Positions 1 through 7,143 of a DNA stretch of 44,665 nucleotides are shown here, piece by piece. The stretch is taken from contig JABDJO010000013.1 of assembly GCA_013002465.1 (NCBI GenBank), positions 1 through 44,665 of the forward strand. Direction: 5' to 3'. Numbering within the stretch: the stretch's first letter is position 1; every line of letters begins with the position of its first letter. The notes beneath the pieces are model-generated. The model made no database searches. It was not told the DNA's origin and was given only the letters and a program-made list of their open reading frames with translations. The position numbers and the translations under genes are program-made. The stretch comes from Silicimonas sp. Lineage in GTDB: Bacteria; Pseudomonadota; Alphaproteobacteria; Rhodobacterales; Rhodobacteraceae.

Positions 1-840
1 CTCATGGACCGACTTTATGGCGGTTGGTTCGCCGAAGGTCTGGTCAAAACTCCGCCCGACGGAATGGGGTTCTGGGACAAGCTCGACGTTGCCTACAAGG
101 GCGGATTCGACTGGTATCAACCCTTTGACATCAGCCTGCCCGCCGACAACATCACCGACGACACGCCGATGCACTTCGGCCCCGCCGTCTTCGATATGGT
201 GACGCACGCCAATATCCTCGATACGGTCGAACAGTTGATCGGCGGCGAAATCACCTCGAACCCGATCCAGCACGTCCGCATCAAGCCCCCCCGTCACGAA
301 GTGGCCGAGGGCGAAATCCGCGCCCACGTGGTGGCAACCGACTGGCACCAGGATCAGGGCGTGACCCTGCCCGAAGCCGACGACACCACCTTTATCACGG
401 TCTGGCTGGCGATCACCGACGCCACGGTCGAAAACGGCTGCCTGCAGGTGGCGGGCGGCAACTATGACAGTATGCTGCCCCATTGCCCGAAAACCCAGAC
501 CGCCATCGCCGACGCCTATATTCCGCACGACAAAGCTGTGCCCACGCCGGTTAAGGCAGGCGGTGCCGTGATCTTCCATCCTCTCACTCCGCACTCCTCG
601 CTTGAAAACACCTCTGACGGGTACCGCTGGTCGTTTGATTTGCGCTACAACGTGACCGGCCAGCCGACCGGGCGCAGTCATTTCCCCGAATTCGTCGCCC
701 GCTCGCGCAGCAACCCGGGTTCCGAACTGAAAGATTGGAAGGTCTGGAAACAGATGTGGGAAGACACCCGCCACCGCGTCGCCCACGGACAGCACATCAA
801 CCAACACCGCTGGGACAGTTCCAGCCCATATTGCGCATGA
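1..840 (+). CDS. Phytanoyl-CoA dioxygenase-like oxygenase (5' partial)
   Basis: Probable non-heme Fe(II)/2-oxoglutarate oxygenase of the PhyH family, which hydroxylates a small organic substrate using 2-oxoglutarate and O2. Counting from the first Met in the window, the iron facial triad is visible as H115-x-D117 in WHQD and distal H197 in PHSS, with R208 in YRWSFDLRY as the likely 2-oxoglutarate anchor. The frame is open to base 1 and the usual N-terminal segment of the family is absent, so the gene is cut by the window edge; the Met at base 4 need not be the start. The next gene is a paralogue beginning 4 nt after this stop, so the two are probably co-transcribed. The substrate cannot be told from sequence; many PhyH proteins are not phytanoyl-CoA specific. 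Confidence 0.85.
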   Translation, partial: LMDRLYGGWFAEGLVKTPPDGMGFWDKLDVAYKGGFDWYQPFDISLPADNITDDTPMHFGPAVFDMVTHANILDTVEQLIGGEITSNPIQHVRIKPPRHEVAEGEIRAHVVATDWHQDQGVTLPEADDTTFITVWLAITDATVENGCLQVAGGNYDSMLPHCPKTQTAIADAYIPHDKAVPTPVKAGGAVIFHPLTPHSSLENTSDGYRWSFDLRYNVTGQPTGRSHFPEFVARSRSNPGSELKDWKVWKQMWEDTRHRVAHGQHINQHRWDSSSPYCA

Positions 841-844
841 TCCG

Positions 845-1732
845 ATGACCGAAGTCCTGACCAGCGAACAAAGGGCGTTCTTCGACGAAACCGGTTACCT
901 GGTGCTGGAAAACCAGGTGCCCGCAGACATCATCACCGCCATCCGCGACGAAATCGCCCGGTTCGAGGACATCGCGCGGACCATGACTGCTTCGGACGAC
1001 CGGCTTGATCTCGAAGACAGCCACACGCCCAACGACCCGCGCCTTCGCCGGATCAAACTGCCGCACACGCAATCGGACGTTATGCGCGACCTCATGTATT
1101 CCGACCACATCCTTGGTCCGGCACGCGATCTCATCGGTCCCGACATTCGCTTGCACACAACCAAGCTCAACATGAAAAAGGCGGGATACGGCGCGGCGGT
1201 CGAATGGCACCAGGACTATGCATTTTACCCCCACACCAACGACGACATTATCGCAATCGGTGTGTTGATAGATGACATGGGCGAAGAAAACGGCCCGCTC
1301 CAGGTCTTTCCCGGCAGCCACAAGGGGCCGGTTTTCGATCACCACGTCGATGGTGTTTTCGCCGGTGCCGTCCTGCCCGAGGCATTGGGGCTTGATGTGA
1401 AAGACGCCGCGCAACTCACCGGAACGGCTGGTTCAATCTCGATCCACCATGGCCGGATCTTGCATGGCAGCGCCCTGAACCGATCCGACCGGCCCCGGCG
1501 ATTGCTGTTTTATGAAATGATGGCGGCCGACGCCTTTCCGATCATGGGCTCGATGACCAAATGGGACGGGATCGAGGATTACAACACCCGGATGCTCTGC
1601 GGCACACCAACACTGGAACCGCGCCTGAAAGACATCCCGATCCGCATCCCGCAACCCCAGCCCGATGTGCCGATTTCGATTTACGAGATCCAGAAAGGTT
1701 TGAAAAAGCGGGCGTTTGGCACGGCAGAATAG
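845..1732 (+). CDS. Phytanoyl-CoA dioxygenase family protein
   Basis: A 295-residue, full-length PhyH-family Fe(II)/2-oxoglutarate oxygenase. The N-terminus has the typical opening (FFDETGYLVLENQ). Iron ligands are H122 and D124 in EWHQD and distal H207 in ILHGSALNRS, followed by arginines around 216-219 that would hold 2-oxoglutarate. It starts 4 nt after the stop of the upstream PhyH gene, which supports translational coupling and joint function. The two proteins differ clearly around the active site (DQGVTLPEADD against DYAFYPHTNDD), so they probably act on different substrates or successive steps. The substrate is unknown. Confidence 0.88.
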   Translation: MTEVLTSEQRAFFDETGYLVLENQVPADIITAIRDEIARFEDIARTMTASDDRLDLEDSHTPNDPRLRRIKLPHTQSDVMRDLMYSDHILGPARDLIGPDIRLHTTKLNMKKAGYGAAVEWHQDYAFYPHTNDDIIAIGVLIDDMGEENGPLQVFPGSHKGPVFDHHVDGVFAGAVLPEALGLDVKDAAQLTGTAGSISIHHGRILHGSALNRSDRPRRLLFYEMMAADAFPIMGSMTKWDGIEDYNTRMLCGTPTLEPRLKDIPIRIPQPQPDVPISIYEIQKGLKKRAFGTAE

Positions 1733-1805
1733 GGCAAAGCGCCACTAACCAGCACTCCGATAATCGCTTCTGCAAGGCGCGCGCGCCCTGGAACGCATTG
1801 GGTCG

Positions 1806-2408
1806 TCATTCTGTCCCGCTCGGGTGCCAGGCCTTGCGCACAATCAACGCACCCAATGCGACAGTGACCGCCAGCGAGGAAATCAATCCGGCCCAATCGC
1901 CCACCAGTTCGGCGAGTTCGGGCAGGCGTTCGCCGAAAAGAAAACCAAGCGACACATAAAGCGTCACCCAGATCGCTTCCCCGGCAAAATCCCATACCGT
2001 AAACCGCAACCAGGACATCCGCACCACGCCCGCGACCAGATTGACCCAAGGTCCAAGGGGCGCAAACAGCCAGGTCGAGAAAAACACGCCGATGCCTCCC
2101 CATTTGCGGATGTCGTTCTGCGCGCGTTCAATCAGCCTGGCCCGCGCATGTTTGTGGCTAAGTGCGGCAATGACCGACGCGCCGCCCCAGCGACCGATCT
2201 GGAACCCGGTCTGGTCGCCAAGCATGGCTGCGACATAGGCAGTGAGGATAACCTGCCAAAAACCAAGATCGCCGGTTGCCGCGAAGGCACCACCGGCCAG
2301 CATGACGGCAAACGTCGGAATCGGGACCGCAAGACAGGAAAGAAAGGCCGAAATGGCCACGACCGGCAGGCCATAGGACGATACCAGGCCGAATAGAACT
2401 TCATTCAT
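1806..2408 (-). CDS. DedA/VTT-family membrane protein
   Basis: A 200-residue inner-membrane protein of the DedA (SNARE-associated Golgi, VTT domain) family. Features visible are the N-terminal re-entrant-like segment (AVPIPTFAVMLAGG), a G-D-Q-TGFQIGRWGG stretch, and F-x-TWLFAPLGPWVNLVAG, the family pattern of a conserved aromatic/Arg-Pro region before a hydrophobic segment. DedA proteins are linked to membrane homeostasis and lipid-carrier flipping. Here the usual R in the F-x-R motif appears as TW. The start overlaps the end of the preceding membrane gene by 8 bp (ATGAATGA), so the two are coupled. It converges with the PhyH gene across a 73-nt gap in which I see no strong terminator. Confidence 0.85.
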   Translation of the reverse strand: MNEVLFGLVSSYGLPVVAISAFLSCLAVPIPTFAVMLAGGAFAATGDLGFWQVILTAYVAAMLGDQTGFQIGRWGGASVIAALSHKHARARLIERAQNDIRKWGGIGVFFSTWLFAPLGPWVNLVAGVVRMSWLRFTVWDFAGEAIWVTLYVSLGFLFGERLPELAELVGDWAGLISSLAVTVALGALIVRKAWHPSGTE

Positions 2409-2745
2409 CCAAGCTGCCCCGGAAGGTGCCGATGGCCGAATTCAGGTCTTTGACAAGCGCCTCAAAGCTGAGGTTTTTCTGAGCCGCGATCCGGTCAAGC
2501 GTTGTGCGCCCCATAACGCCGCTTCGTTCCAGATCCAATGCTTCGGCGATGACCTCCGGCGGCACGCTCCACGATCTGGATACGTAACGGGGGGTCATCC
2601 ACCCGGCTATCGTCTGGTCGACGTGCCTTGGATCCGACCAGTACACGACCGATGCGGTCAACCTGATCAGGAAAACAAGCGTGATGACGAACGCCAATGC
2701 GAACGCAAAGCTCAGCCATTTGTGCTGCTTGACGAATTGTATCAC
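2401..2745 (-). CDS. Small membrane-anchored protein of unknown function
   Basis: A 114-residue protein with one clear membrane segment at about residues 10-32 and a soluble tail predicted outside the membrane. The tail begins with an aromatic stretch (VVYWSDPRHVDQTIAGWMTPRYVSRSW) and ends with an apparent helical region (PPEVIAEALDLERSG...). I do not recognise a family. Its stop codon overlaps the start of the DedA gene by 8 bp, so it is almost certainly co-translated with DedA and may be a partner protein. It is divergent from the exported Met/His-rich protein across a 151-nt gap. Confidence 0.7.
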   Translation of the reverse strand: MIQFVKQHKWLSFAFALAFVITLVFLIRLTASVVYWSDPRHVDQTIAGWMTPRYVSRSWSVPPEVIAEALDLERSGVMGRTTLDRIAAQKNLSFEALVKDLNSAIGTFRGSLDE

Positions 2746-2848
2746 GCCATGTCCTCGCTCGATGTAGGTCGCGCTAATGCACCGTCATCGTCTCATGCCG
2801 TAACGGCCGCAAGAACGCGCAGATTGTCACATCCGGTGCAAAACACAT

Positions 2849-2868
2849 ATCGTTTTTACTATATGAGA
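2849..2868 (+). promoter_or_regulatory. Inverted repeat CATAT/ATATG in promoter gap
   Basis: An AT-rich inverted repeat (CATAT, 10-nt spacer, ATATG) lies about 30-50 nt before the exported Met/His-rich gene and in the gap it shares with the divergent membrane gene. It could contain the -10 region or a regulator site. Only the symmetry and AT-richness support this. Confidence 0.25.
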
Positions 2869-2896
2869 ACCCAACCGCGATCAGAAGGGTTATCCG

Positions 2897-3511
2897 ATGT
2901 TCAAGATCACGAACCAGACACCACGCCGCACGGGCGGTATATGGGTCTTGTTGTTTTCCGTAATTGGCCTTGGCCTTGTCGTTGGTGTTGTCGCTGCGCA
3001 AGCGCAGATGTTTGGCCAAGGCATGGGCAACGGTATGCATCGCCACGGAGCGGATGGAACCGGGCATGACGTGTTTACTATGCCCGGCCTTCGGGGTTTG
3101 AACGCCTCGGAAGAAGAAAGCGCTGAACTGGCGCTGATGTTCCGGAACTTCGACACGCTGTCGCGCGAAGTCTCCAATCTGCCAAATGGCATCCGCACGG
3201 TGACCAGTTCCTCGGACGAAGCGGTTATGGATGTTCTTGTCAGCCACGTCACCGGAATGATCGACCGCGTCGAAAACGGCGATGATCCTCAGATCATGAT
3301 TCAAAGTCCAACATTGGATATCTTCTTTCTTCGCGGCGACGAAATCGAAACCGAAATCGAAGTGACCGATGCGGGCATCGTTGTGCTCCAAACCTCGGAC
3401 AGTCCCGAATTGGTCGAAGCTCTGCAGATCCACGCCGCCGAAGTCTCGGCCATGGCCGAACAGGGAATGCACGCCGTTCACCAAATGATGATGCAGCGGG
3501 CGCAAAACTGA
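2897..3511 (+). CDS. Exported Met/His-rich protein of unknown function
   Basis: A 204-residue protein with an N-terminal hydrophobic segment (residues about 14-36, ending VVAAQAQ) that looks like a signal peptide or anchor, so it is likely periplasmic. The mature start is rich in Met, His and Gly (MFGQGMGNGMHRHG) and the C-terminus is again Met/His-rich (QGMHAVHQMMMQR). Such patterns are common in periplasmic copper-handling proteins, but no known copper domain is recognised. The middle is acidic (DEIETEIEVTD). A good ribosome-binding site (AGAAGGG, about 2883-2889) sits ahead of the ATG. A metal role is inference from composition only. Confidence 0.65.
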   Translation: MFKITNQTPRRTGGIWVLLFSVIGLGLVVGVVAAQAQMFGQGMGNGMHRHGADGTGHDVFTMPGLRGLNASEEESAELALMFRNFDTLSREVSNLPNGIRTVTSSSDEAVMDVLVSHVTGMIDRVENGDDPQIMIQSPTLDIFFLRGDEIETEIEVTDAGIVVLQTSDSPELVEALQIHAAEVSAMAEQGMHAVHQMMMQRAQN

Positions 3512-3565
3512 GAACCGAGATTTCACGCGCAGGCGCGGGTCGATCCCACCATCCAGCAATTAACC

Positions 3566-3646
3566 ATTTCGAAATCACAGCGTCCCGCGACCTGTACAAA
3601 AGTGGAAAACCGCGCCCTGACTGATGTACAAAAGTGAAATTTCGAA
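3566..3646 (+). repeat. Direct repeats TGTACAAAAGTG and ATTTCGAA motifs
   Basis: The gap before the MFS gene holds two exact copies of TGTACAAAAGTG (3593-3604 and 3625-3636) with a 32-bp period. Each is followed by a related AACCGCGC stretch. There is also a perfect 10-bp palindrome ATTTCGAAAT (3566-3575), partly repeated as ATTTCGAA at 3639-3646. The pattern of several short repeats ending in a TTCGAACCG-like tail resembles the multiple terminal repeats of IS21-type elements, so this may be a decayed insertion-sequence end. It could instead be a regulator-binding array. No transposase gene is present. Confidence 0.5.
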
Positions 3647-3718
3647 CCGCGCGCTGGCCTTCACAAAAGGTAAAAGCAGGGTTTCCTAACGAATTGTGGA
3701 TGCCATAAGCTGCGCGGT

Positions 3719-4933
3719 GTGAGCCAGACCAATCCACCGTCCAAATGGCAGGCCCTTGCCGTCACAGGTCTGGCCCTGATCCTGTCGATGACCACCTGGT
3801 TTTCGGCAACGGCGGTAACTCCGCAACTGGTTTCGGCCTGGTCGCTAAGCGCAACAGCCGCCGGTTGGCTGACCAACGTGGTGCAGATCGGGTTCGTTGT
3901 CGGCGCCCTTGGATCCAGCCTGGTCGCCTTGTCGGATCGCGTGTCACTGACCCATTTGATGTGCTGGGCCTCGGTTCTGTCGGCAGTGTTCAACGCCACG
4001 CTTCTTCTTGAACCTGGCATATATGCGGCTGTTTTTCTTAGGTTTTTAACTGGTGTTGCCCTTGCATCGGTCTATCCACCCGCGATGAAGTTTATCGCCA
4101 CCTATTTTCGATCGGGCCGCGGATTTGCCATGGGTGCGATGGTCGGAGCACTGACCCTGGGCAAGGCGATGCCGCATCTGGTCAGCGGCCTTGGGGGTGG
4201 ATTTGACTGGCGGTACACGGTCGCAGTCACCTCGGCATTCGGGTTGTGCGCCGCGCTGATATTCGTCGTTGCCTTGCGCGAAGGCCCGTTCCCGTTTGCC
4301 CGCACAAAGGTCGATCCACGCCAGATCGGTGCCATTCTAAGGAACAAACCCGTGATGCTCGCCAACCTCGGCTATTTCGGCCACATGTGGGAACTCTACG
4401 CCATGTGGGGCTGGTTCCTGGTCTTCGGGCGCGAAGCTATTTCCTCGGGAAACTGGGCACTTAACGCATCGCTTCTGGCATTCGCCGTCCTGGCCATGGG
4501 CGCCCCCGGCAGCCTGATCGCGGGTTGGCTTGCCGACCGGATCGGACGTTGCACGACCACCGCCATCGCCCTGGTGTCATCGGGCACCTCGGCCCTGCTG
4601 ATCGGCGTGTTCTTTGACGCGCATCCCGCCTTGTTCCTGATTTTGGCCTTGATCTGGGGCCTGACCATCGTGGCCGACAGCGCCCAGTTTTCGGCGGCGG
4701 TAAGCGAACTTGCCGACCAGTCCTATGTCGGCTCCGCACTTGCGTTTCAGATGGGCGTGGGCTTTGGCATCACCATCTTCACGGTCTGGGCCGTGCCGCA
4801 AATCGCCGAGGCTTTGGGCAGTTGGCGGTGGAGTTTCTTGATCGTGGTGCCAGGTCCCTTCGTCGGAGCCTGGGCAATGCTGACACTGCGCCGCTTGCCC
4901 GAAGCCACAAAACTGGCAGGCGGGCGGCGCTAG
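3719..4933 (+). CDS. MFS transporter
   Basis: A 404-residue major facilitator superfamily carrier with about 12 hydrophobic segments. The cytoplasmic loop between the second and third segments reads VALSDRVSLTHL, and a matching loop in the second half reads AGWLADRIGRCTTT, the repeated G-x-x-x-D-R-x-G-R motif of MFS proteins. The start is GTG at 3719, as no in-frame ATG gives a better N-terminus. The substrate is not evident. Its 3' end converges with iolB with only 4 nt between the stop codons. The upstream gap carries the direct repeats noted separately. Confidence 0.85.
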   Translation: MSQTNPPSKWQALAVTGLALILSMTTWFSATAVTPQLVSAWSLSATAAGWLTNVVQIGFVVGALGSSLVALSDRVSLTHLMCWASVLSAVFNATLLLEPGIYAAVFLRFLTGVALASVYPPAMKFIATYFRSGRGFAMGAMVGALTLGKAMPHLVSGLGGGFDWRYTVAVTSAFGLCAALIFVVALREGPFPFARTKVDPRQIGAILRNKPVMLANLGYFGHMWELYAMWGWFLVFGREAISSGNWALNASLLAFAVLAMGAPGSLIAGWLADRIGRCTTTAIALVSSGTSALLIGVFFDAHPALFLILALIWGLTIVADSAQFSAAVSELADQSYVGSALAFQMGVGFGITIFTVWAVPQIAEALGSWRWSFLIVVPGPFVGAWAMLTLRRLPEATKLAGGRR

Positions 4934-4937
4934 CGTT

Positions 4938-5747
4938 TCAGCCGTTGTCGCGTTGAAATATCCAGTCGTGATCCGGGTGGTTCTTGAATCGCCACTTGCG
5001 GATCGGGCCAGCCATAACGTTCAGATAATAAAGGTCATATCCATAAGGCGCCCCGCACGGATGGTGGCCCCTGGGCACAAGTGTTACGTCGTGATCGGAC
5101 ACGCTCATGGTTTCGTCCAGCGACCCGTCCTCGGTCCAGACCCTTTGGTGCGCGTATCCTTGGGGCGGATTGAGCCGGTGGTAATAGGTTTCTTCCAGAT
5201 AGGTCATATTGGGGAAATCGTCTTCGTCATGACGGTGTGGCGGATAAGATGACCAGTGGCCCGAAGGCGTGAACACCTCGGTGACCAGAAGGCTGTCGGC
5301 CACATCCCGGGCTTCCATGGCGATGTTGTTGATATAGCGCATGTTCGTGCCCTTTCCGCGTTCTTCCAGTGTGATGTCGTCAGGACCAAGCCGCGCAGCG
5401 GCATGGTTGCCTTTGCCTGGGGCCGAACATACCGCCAGCGTACAGTCACTGGTTGCTACCGCCTGCCAATCGCTTCCGTTCGGTACATAAAGACAATGGG
5501 GCGGCGTTCGTTCAAACACCGACATGCGGTCCCCCATTTCGCCGAAATCCTGACCCGAGGCCGTGATCCGGGCCTTGCCTTCGACAAGAACCAGGATGAC
5601 CTCGCGGTCGCCCGTCGCCTCGGCCGCCATGTCGCCCGCCGACAAACGGTAAAGCCCGAAACCGACGTATCCCCAGTTCGCAGCCTCTGGAGTGATATCA
5701 TGGACCTTGCCCGAGGTGCCGTTGGGTTTTCTCAGAAGGTTGCTCAT
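4938..5747 (-). CDS. iolB: 5-deoxy-glucuronate isomerase IolB
   Basis: Converts 5-deoxy-D-glucuronate to 2-deoxy-5-keto-D-gluconate in myo-inositol breakdown. It is a 269-residue bicupin. Metal-ligand residues of the C-terminal cupin are clear: H171 and H173 in YPPHRHDEDD, a Glu at 185-186 in YLEETYYH, and H228/H229 in PRGHHPCG. The sequence TYLEETYYHRLNP is diagnostic of the family. Its ATG overlaps the stop of the upstream small membrane gene by 1 bp (TGATG), so both are one operon. No other iol genes are in the window, so the pathway genes must be elsewhere or just a partial set is needed here. Confidence 0.93.
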   Translation of the reverse strand: MSNLLRKPNGTSGKVHDITPEAANWGYVGFGLYRLSAGDMAAEATGDREVILVLVEGKARITASGQDFGEMGDRMSVFERTPPHCLYVPNGSDWQAVATSDCTLAVCSAPGKGNHAAARLGPDDITLEERGKGTNMRYINNIAMEARDVADSLLVTEVFTPSGHWSSYPPHRHDEDDFPNMTYLEETYYHRLNPPQGYAHQRVWTEDGSLDETMSVSDHDVTLVPRGHHPCGAPYGYDLYYLNVMAGPIRKWRFKNHPDHDWIFQRDNG

Positions 5748-5971
5748 CAGTTGGTCCTGTCATTGTCGGTTTCGTCATAGTTTGCAGGGTCGAACCATAG
5801 GAAGAACTCGATCGCAAGATATCCCCCAAGGGCTCCAATCATCGCAGACCAGAAGGGGTTTCCCGTGACCAACTCAAGAACGGCCCAGCCAAGGCAAACG
5901 CCCGTGACCGCGATCCGCCGGGATCGGGGCAGAAAGAAAGGTTGCCGTAGTTTGAATGGGTCCGAAGCCAT
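5747..5971 (-). CDS. Small two-segment membrane protein
   Basis: A 74-residue protein with two hydrophobic stretches (about residues 20-37 and 41-60), a basic N-terminus (LPRSRRI) and an acidic C-terminus (DPANYDETDNDRTN), so it is probably an inner-membrane hairpin. I do not recognise a family. Its stop overlaps the iolB start by 1 bp (TGATG), which is strong evidence that it is translated and part of an iolB operon. It could be an accessory to inositol uptake, but that is a guess from context. Confidence 0.6.
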   Translation of the reverse strand: MASDPFKLRQPFFLPRSRRIAVTGVCLGWAVLELVTGNPFWSAMIGALGGYLAIEFFLWFDPANYDETDNDRTN

Positions 5972-6087
5972 TTTTTGGCATTGTCCTGATCATTGTCGTC
6001 TCTGTTAACAAAGCCGGTTGTGCGCGAGCGTCAAGGCACATCGCGCAATCGCTTTCCGCGAAAGCCAAGAGAGGCTATGCACCGTCC

Positions 6088-7143
6088 ATGGGTTTCGACA
6101 TGGATAAACTGGGTGCGTTGGACGGCGCCGGCTTCGATGCGATCATCGACGTGCGCTCGCCTTCGGAATACGCCGAAGACCATGTGCCGGGCGCGATCAA
6201 CTTGCCGGCGCTGTCGGATGCAGAGCGCGCGCGTGTCGGAACGATTTATGTGCAGGACAGCGCCTTCAAGGCTCGCAAGATCGGCGCCGCTTTGGTGGCC
6301 CGCAACGCGGCAAGCCATATCGAGGGACCCCTGGCGGACAAGGACGGCGGCTGGCAACCCTTGGTCTATTGCTGGCGCGGCGGGCAAAGATCGGCGTCTT
6401 TCGCATCAATCCTGCAACAGATCGGATGGCGTGCGGAATGTCTCTGCGGTGGCTATCGCAGTTACCGCCGTCTGGTTGTTCGGCGCTTGTACGAAGACCG
6501 CTTTCTTTCACCCGTCATTCTTCTGGATGGCAACACCGGCACGGCCAAGACTGAAGTTTTGGCGCTTTTGAATGACCGTGACATTCAGGTCATCGACCTA
6601 GAGGCTTTGGCCAATCATCGCGGCTCGGCCCTAGGCGGGCAGGGCGAGCAACCCAGCCAGAAGGCGTTCGAAACCCGGCTGGCAAGGGAGGTTGACGCGC
6701 TGGATCCCGCCCGCCCGGTGGTGATCGAGGCCGAAAGCAGCAAGGTCGGAAAATTGAGCCTTCCCACGGGGCTTTTTGCCGCCATGAAAGACGCGCGCCG
6801 ATTGCGGATCGAAGCGCCGGTCAAGGCGCGTGCAGCCTATCTGACGCGCACCTACGGCGATCTGGTTCAGGATACGACGGTCCTGATGGACCGATTGGAC
6901 CGGCTGGTGCGGCTGCAGGGGCGTGAAAAGGTTCAAGCCTGGAAGGACATGGCACTTGCCGGGCAACACGTTGATCTTGCAGAACAACTGATCCGTGATC
7001 ACTACGATCCGCGCTACATCAAGGGCCGTGAGCGCCGTAATCCGGGAGAAGAGACCGTGCTGGCGGCCAATGATCTTGGGGCAGAAGACCTGGATCGTCT
7101 GGCCGACGACGTGGCACGGATTGTCAACGCACCCGCAAAGTAG
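6088..7143 (+). CDS. mnmH: tRNA 2-selenouridine synthase MnmH/SelU
   Basis: Replaces sulfur by selenium in the wobble 2-thiouridine of certain tRNAs, using selenophosphate. From the chosen start it has 351 residues: an N-terminal rhodanese domain with the catalytic C95 in YCWRGGQRS, then a P-loop domain with GNTGTAKT at 148-155. The frame is open further upstream to 5956, but those extra 44 residues look non-coding and run into the divergent gene, so ATG 6088 (purine-rich AAGAGAGG before it) is preferred. It converges with selD, overlapping it by 20 bp. The two genes together form the minimal selenouridine pathway. Confidence 0.93.
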   Translation: MGFDMDKLGALDGAGFDAIIDVRSPSEYAEDHVPGAINLPALSDAERARVGTIYVQDSAFKARKIGAALVARNAASHIEGPLADKDGGWQPLVYCWRGGQRSASFASILQQIGWRAECLCGGYRSYRRLVVRRLYEDRFLSPVILLDGNTGTAKTEVLALLNDRDIQVIDLEALANHRGSALGGQGEQPSQKAFETRLAREVDALDPARPVVIEAESSKVGKLSLPTGLFAAMKDARRLRIEAPVKARAAYLTRTYGDLVQDTTVLMDRLDRLVRLQGREKVQAWKDMALAGQHVDLAEQLIRDHYDPRYIKGRERRNPGEETVLAANDLGAEDLDRLADDVARIVNAPAK

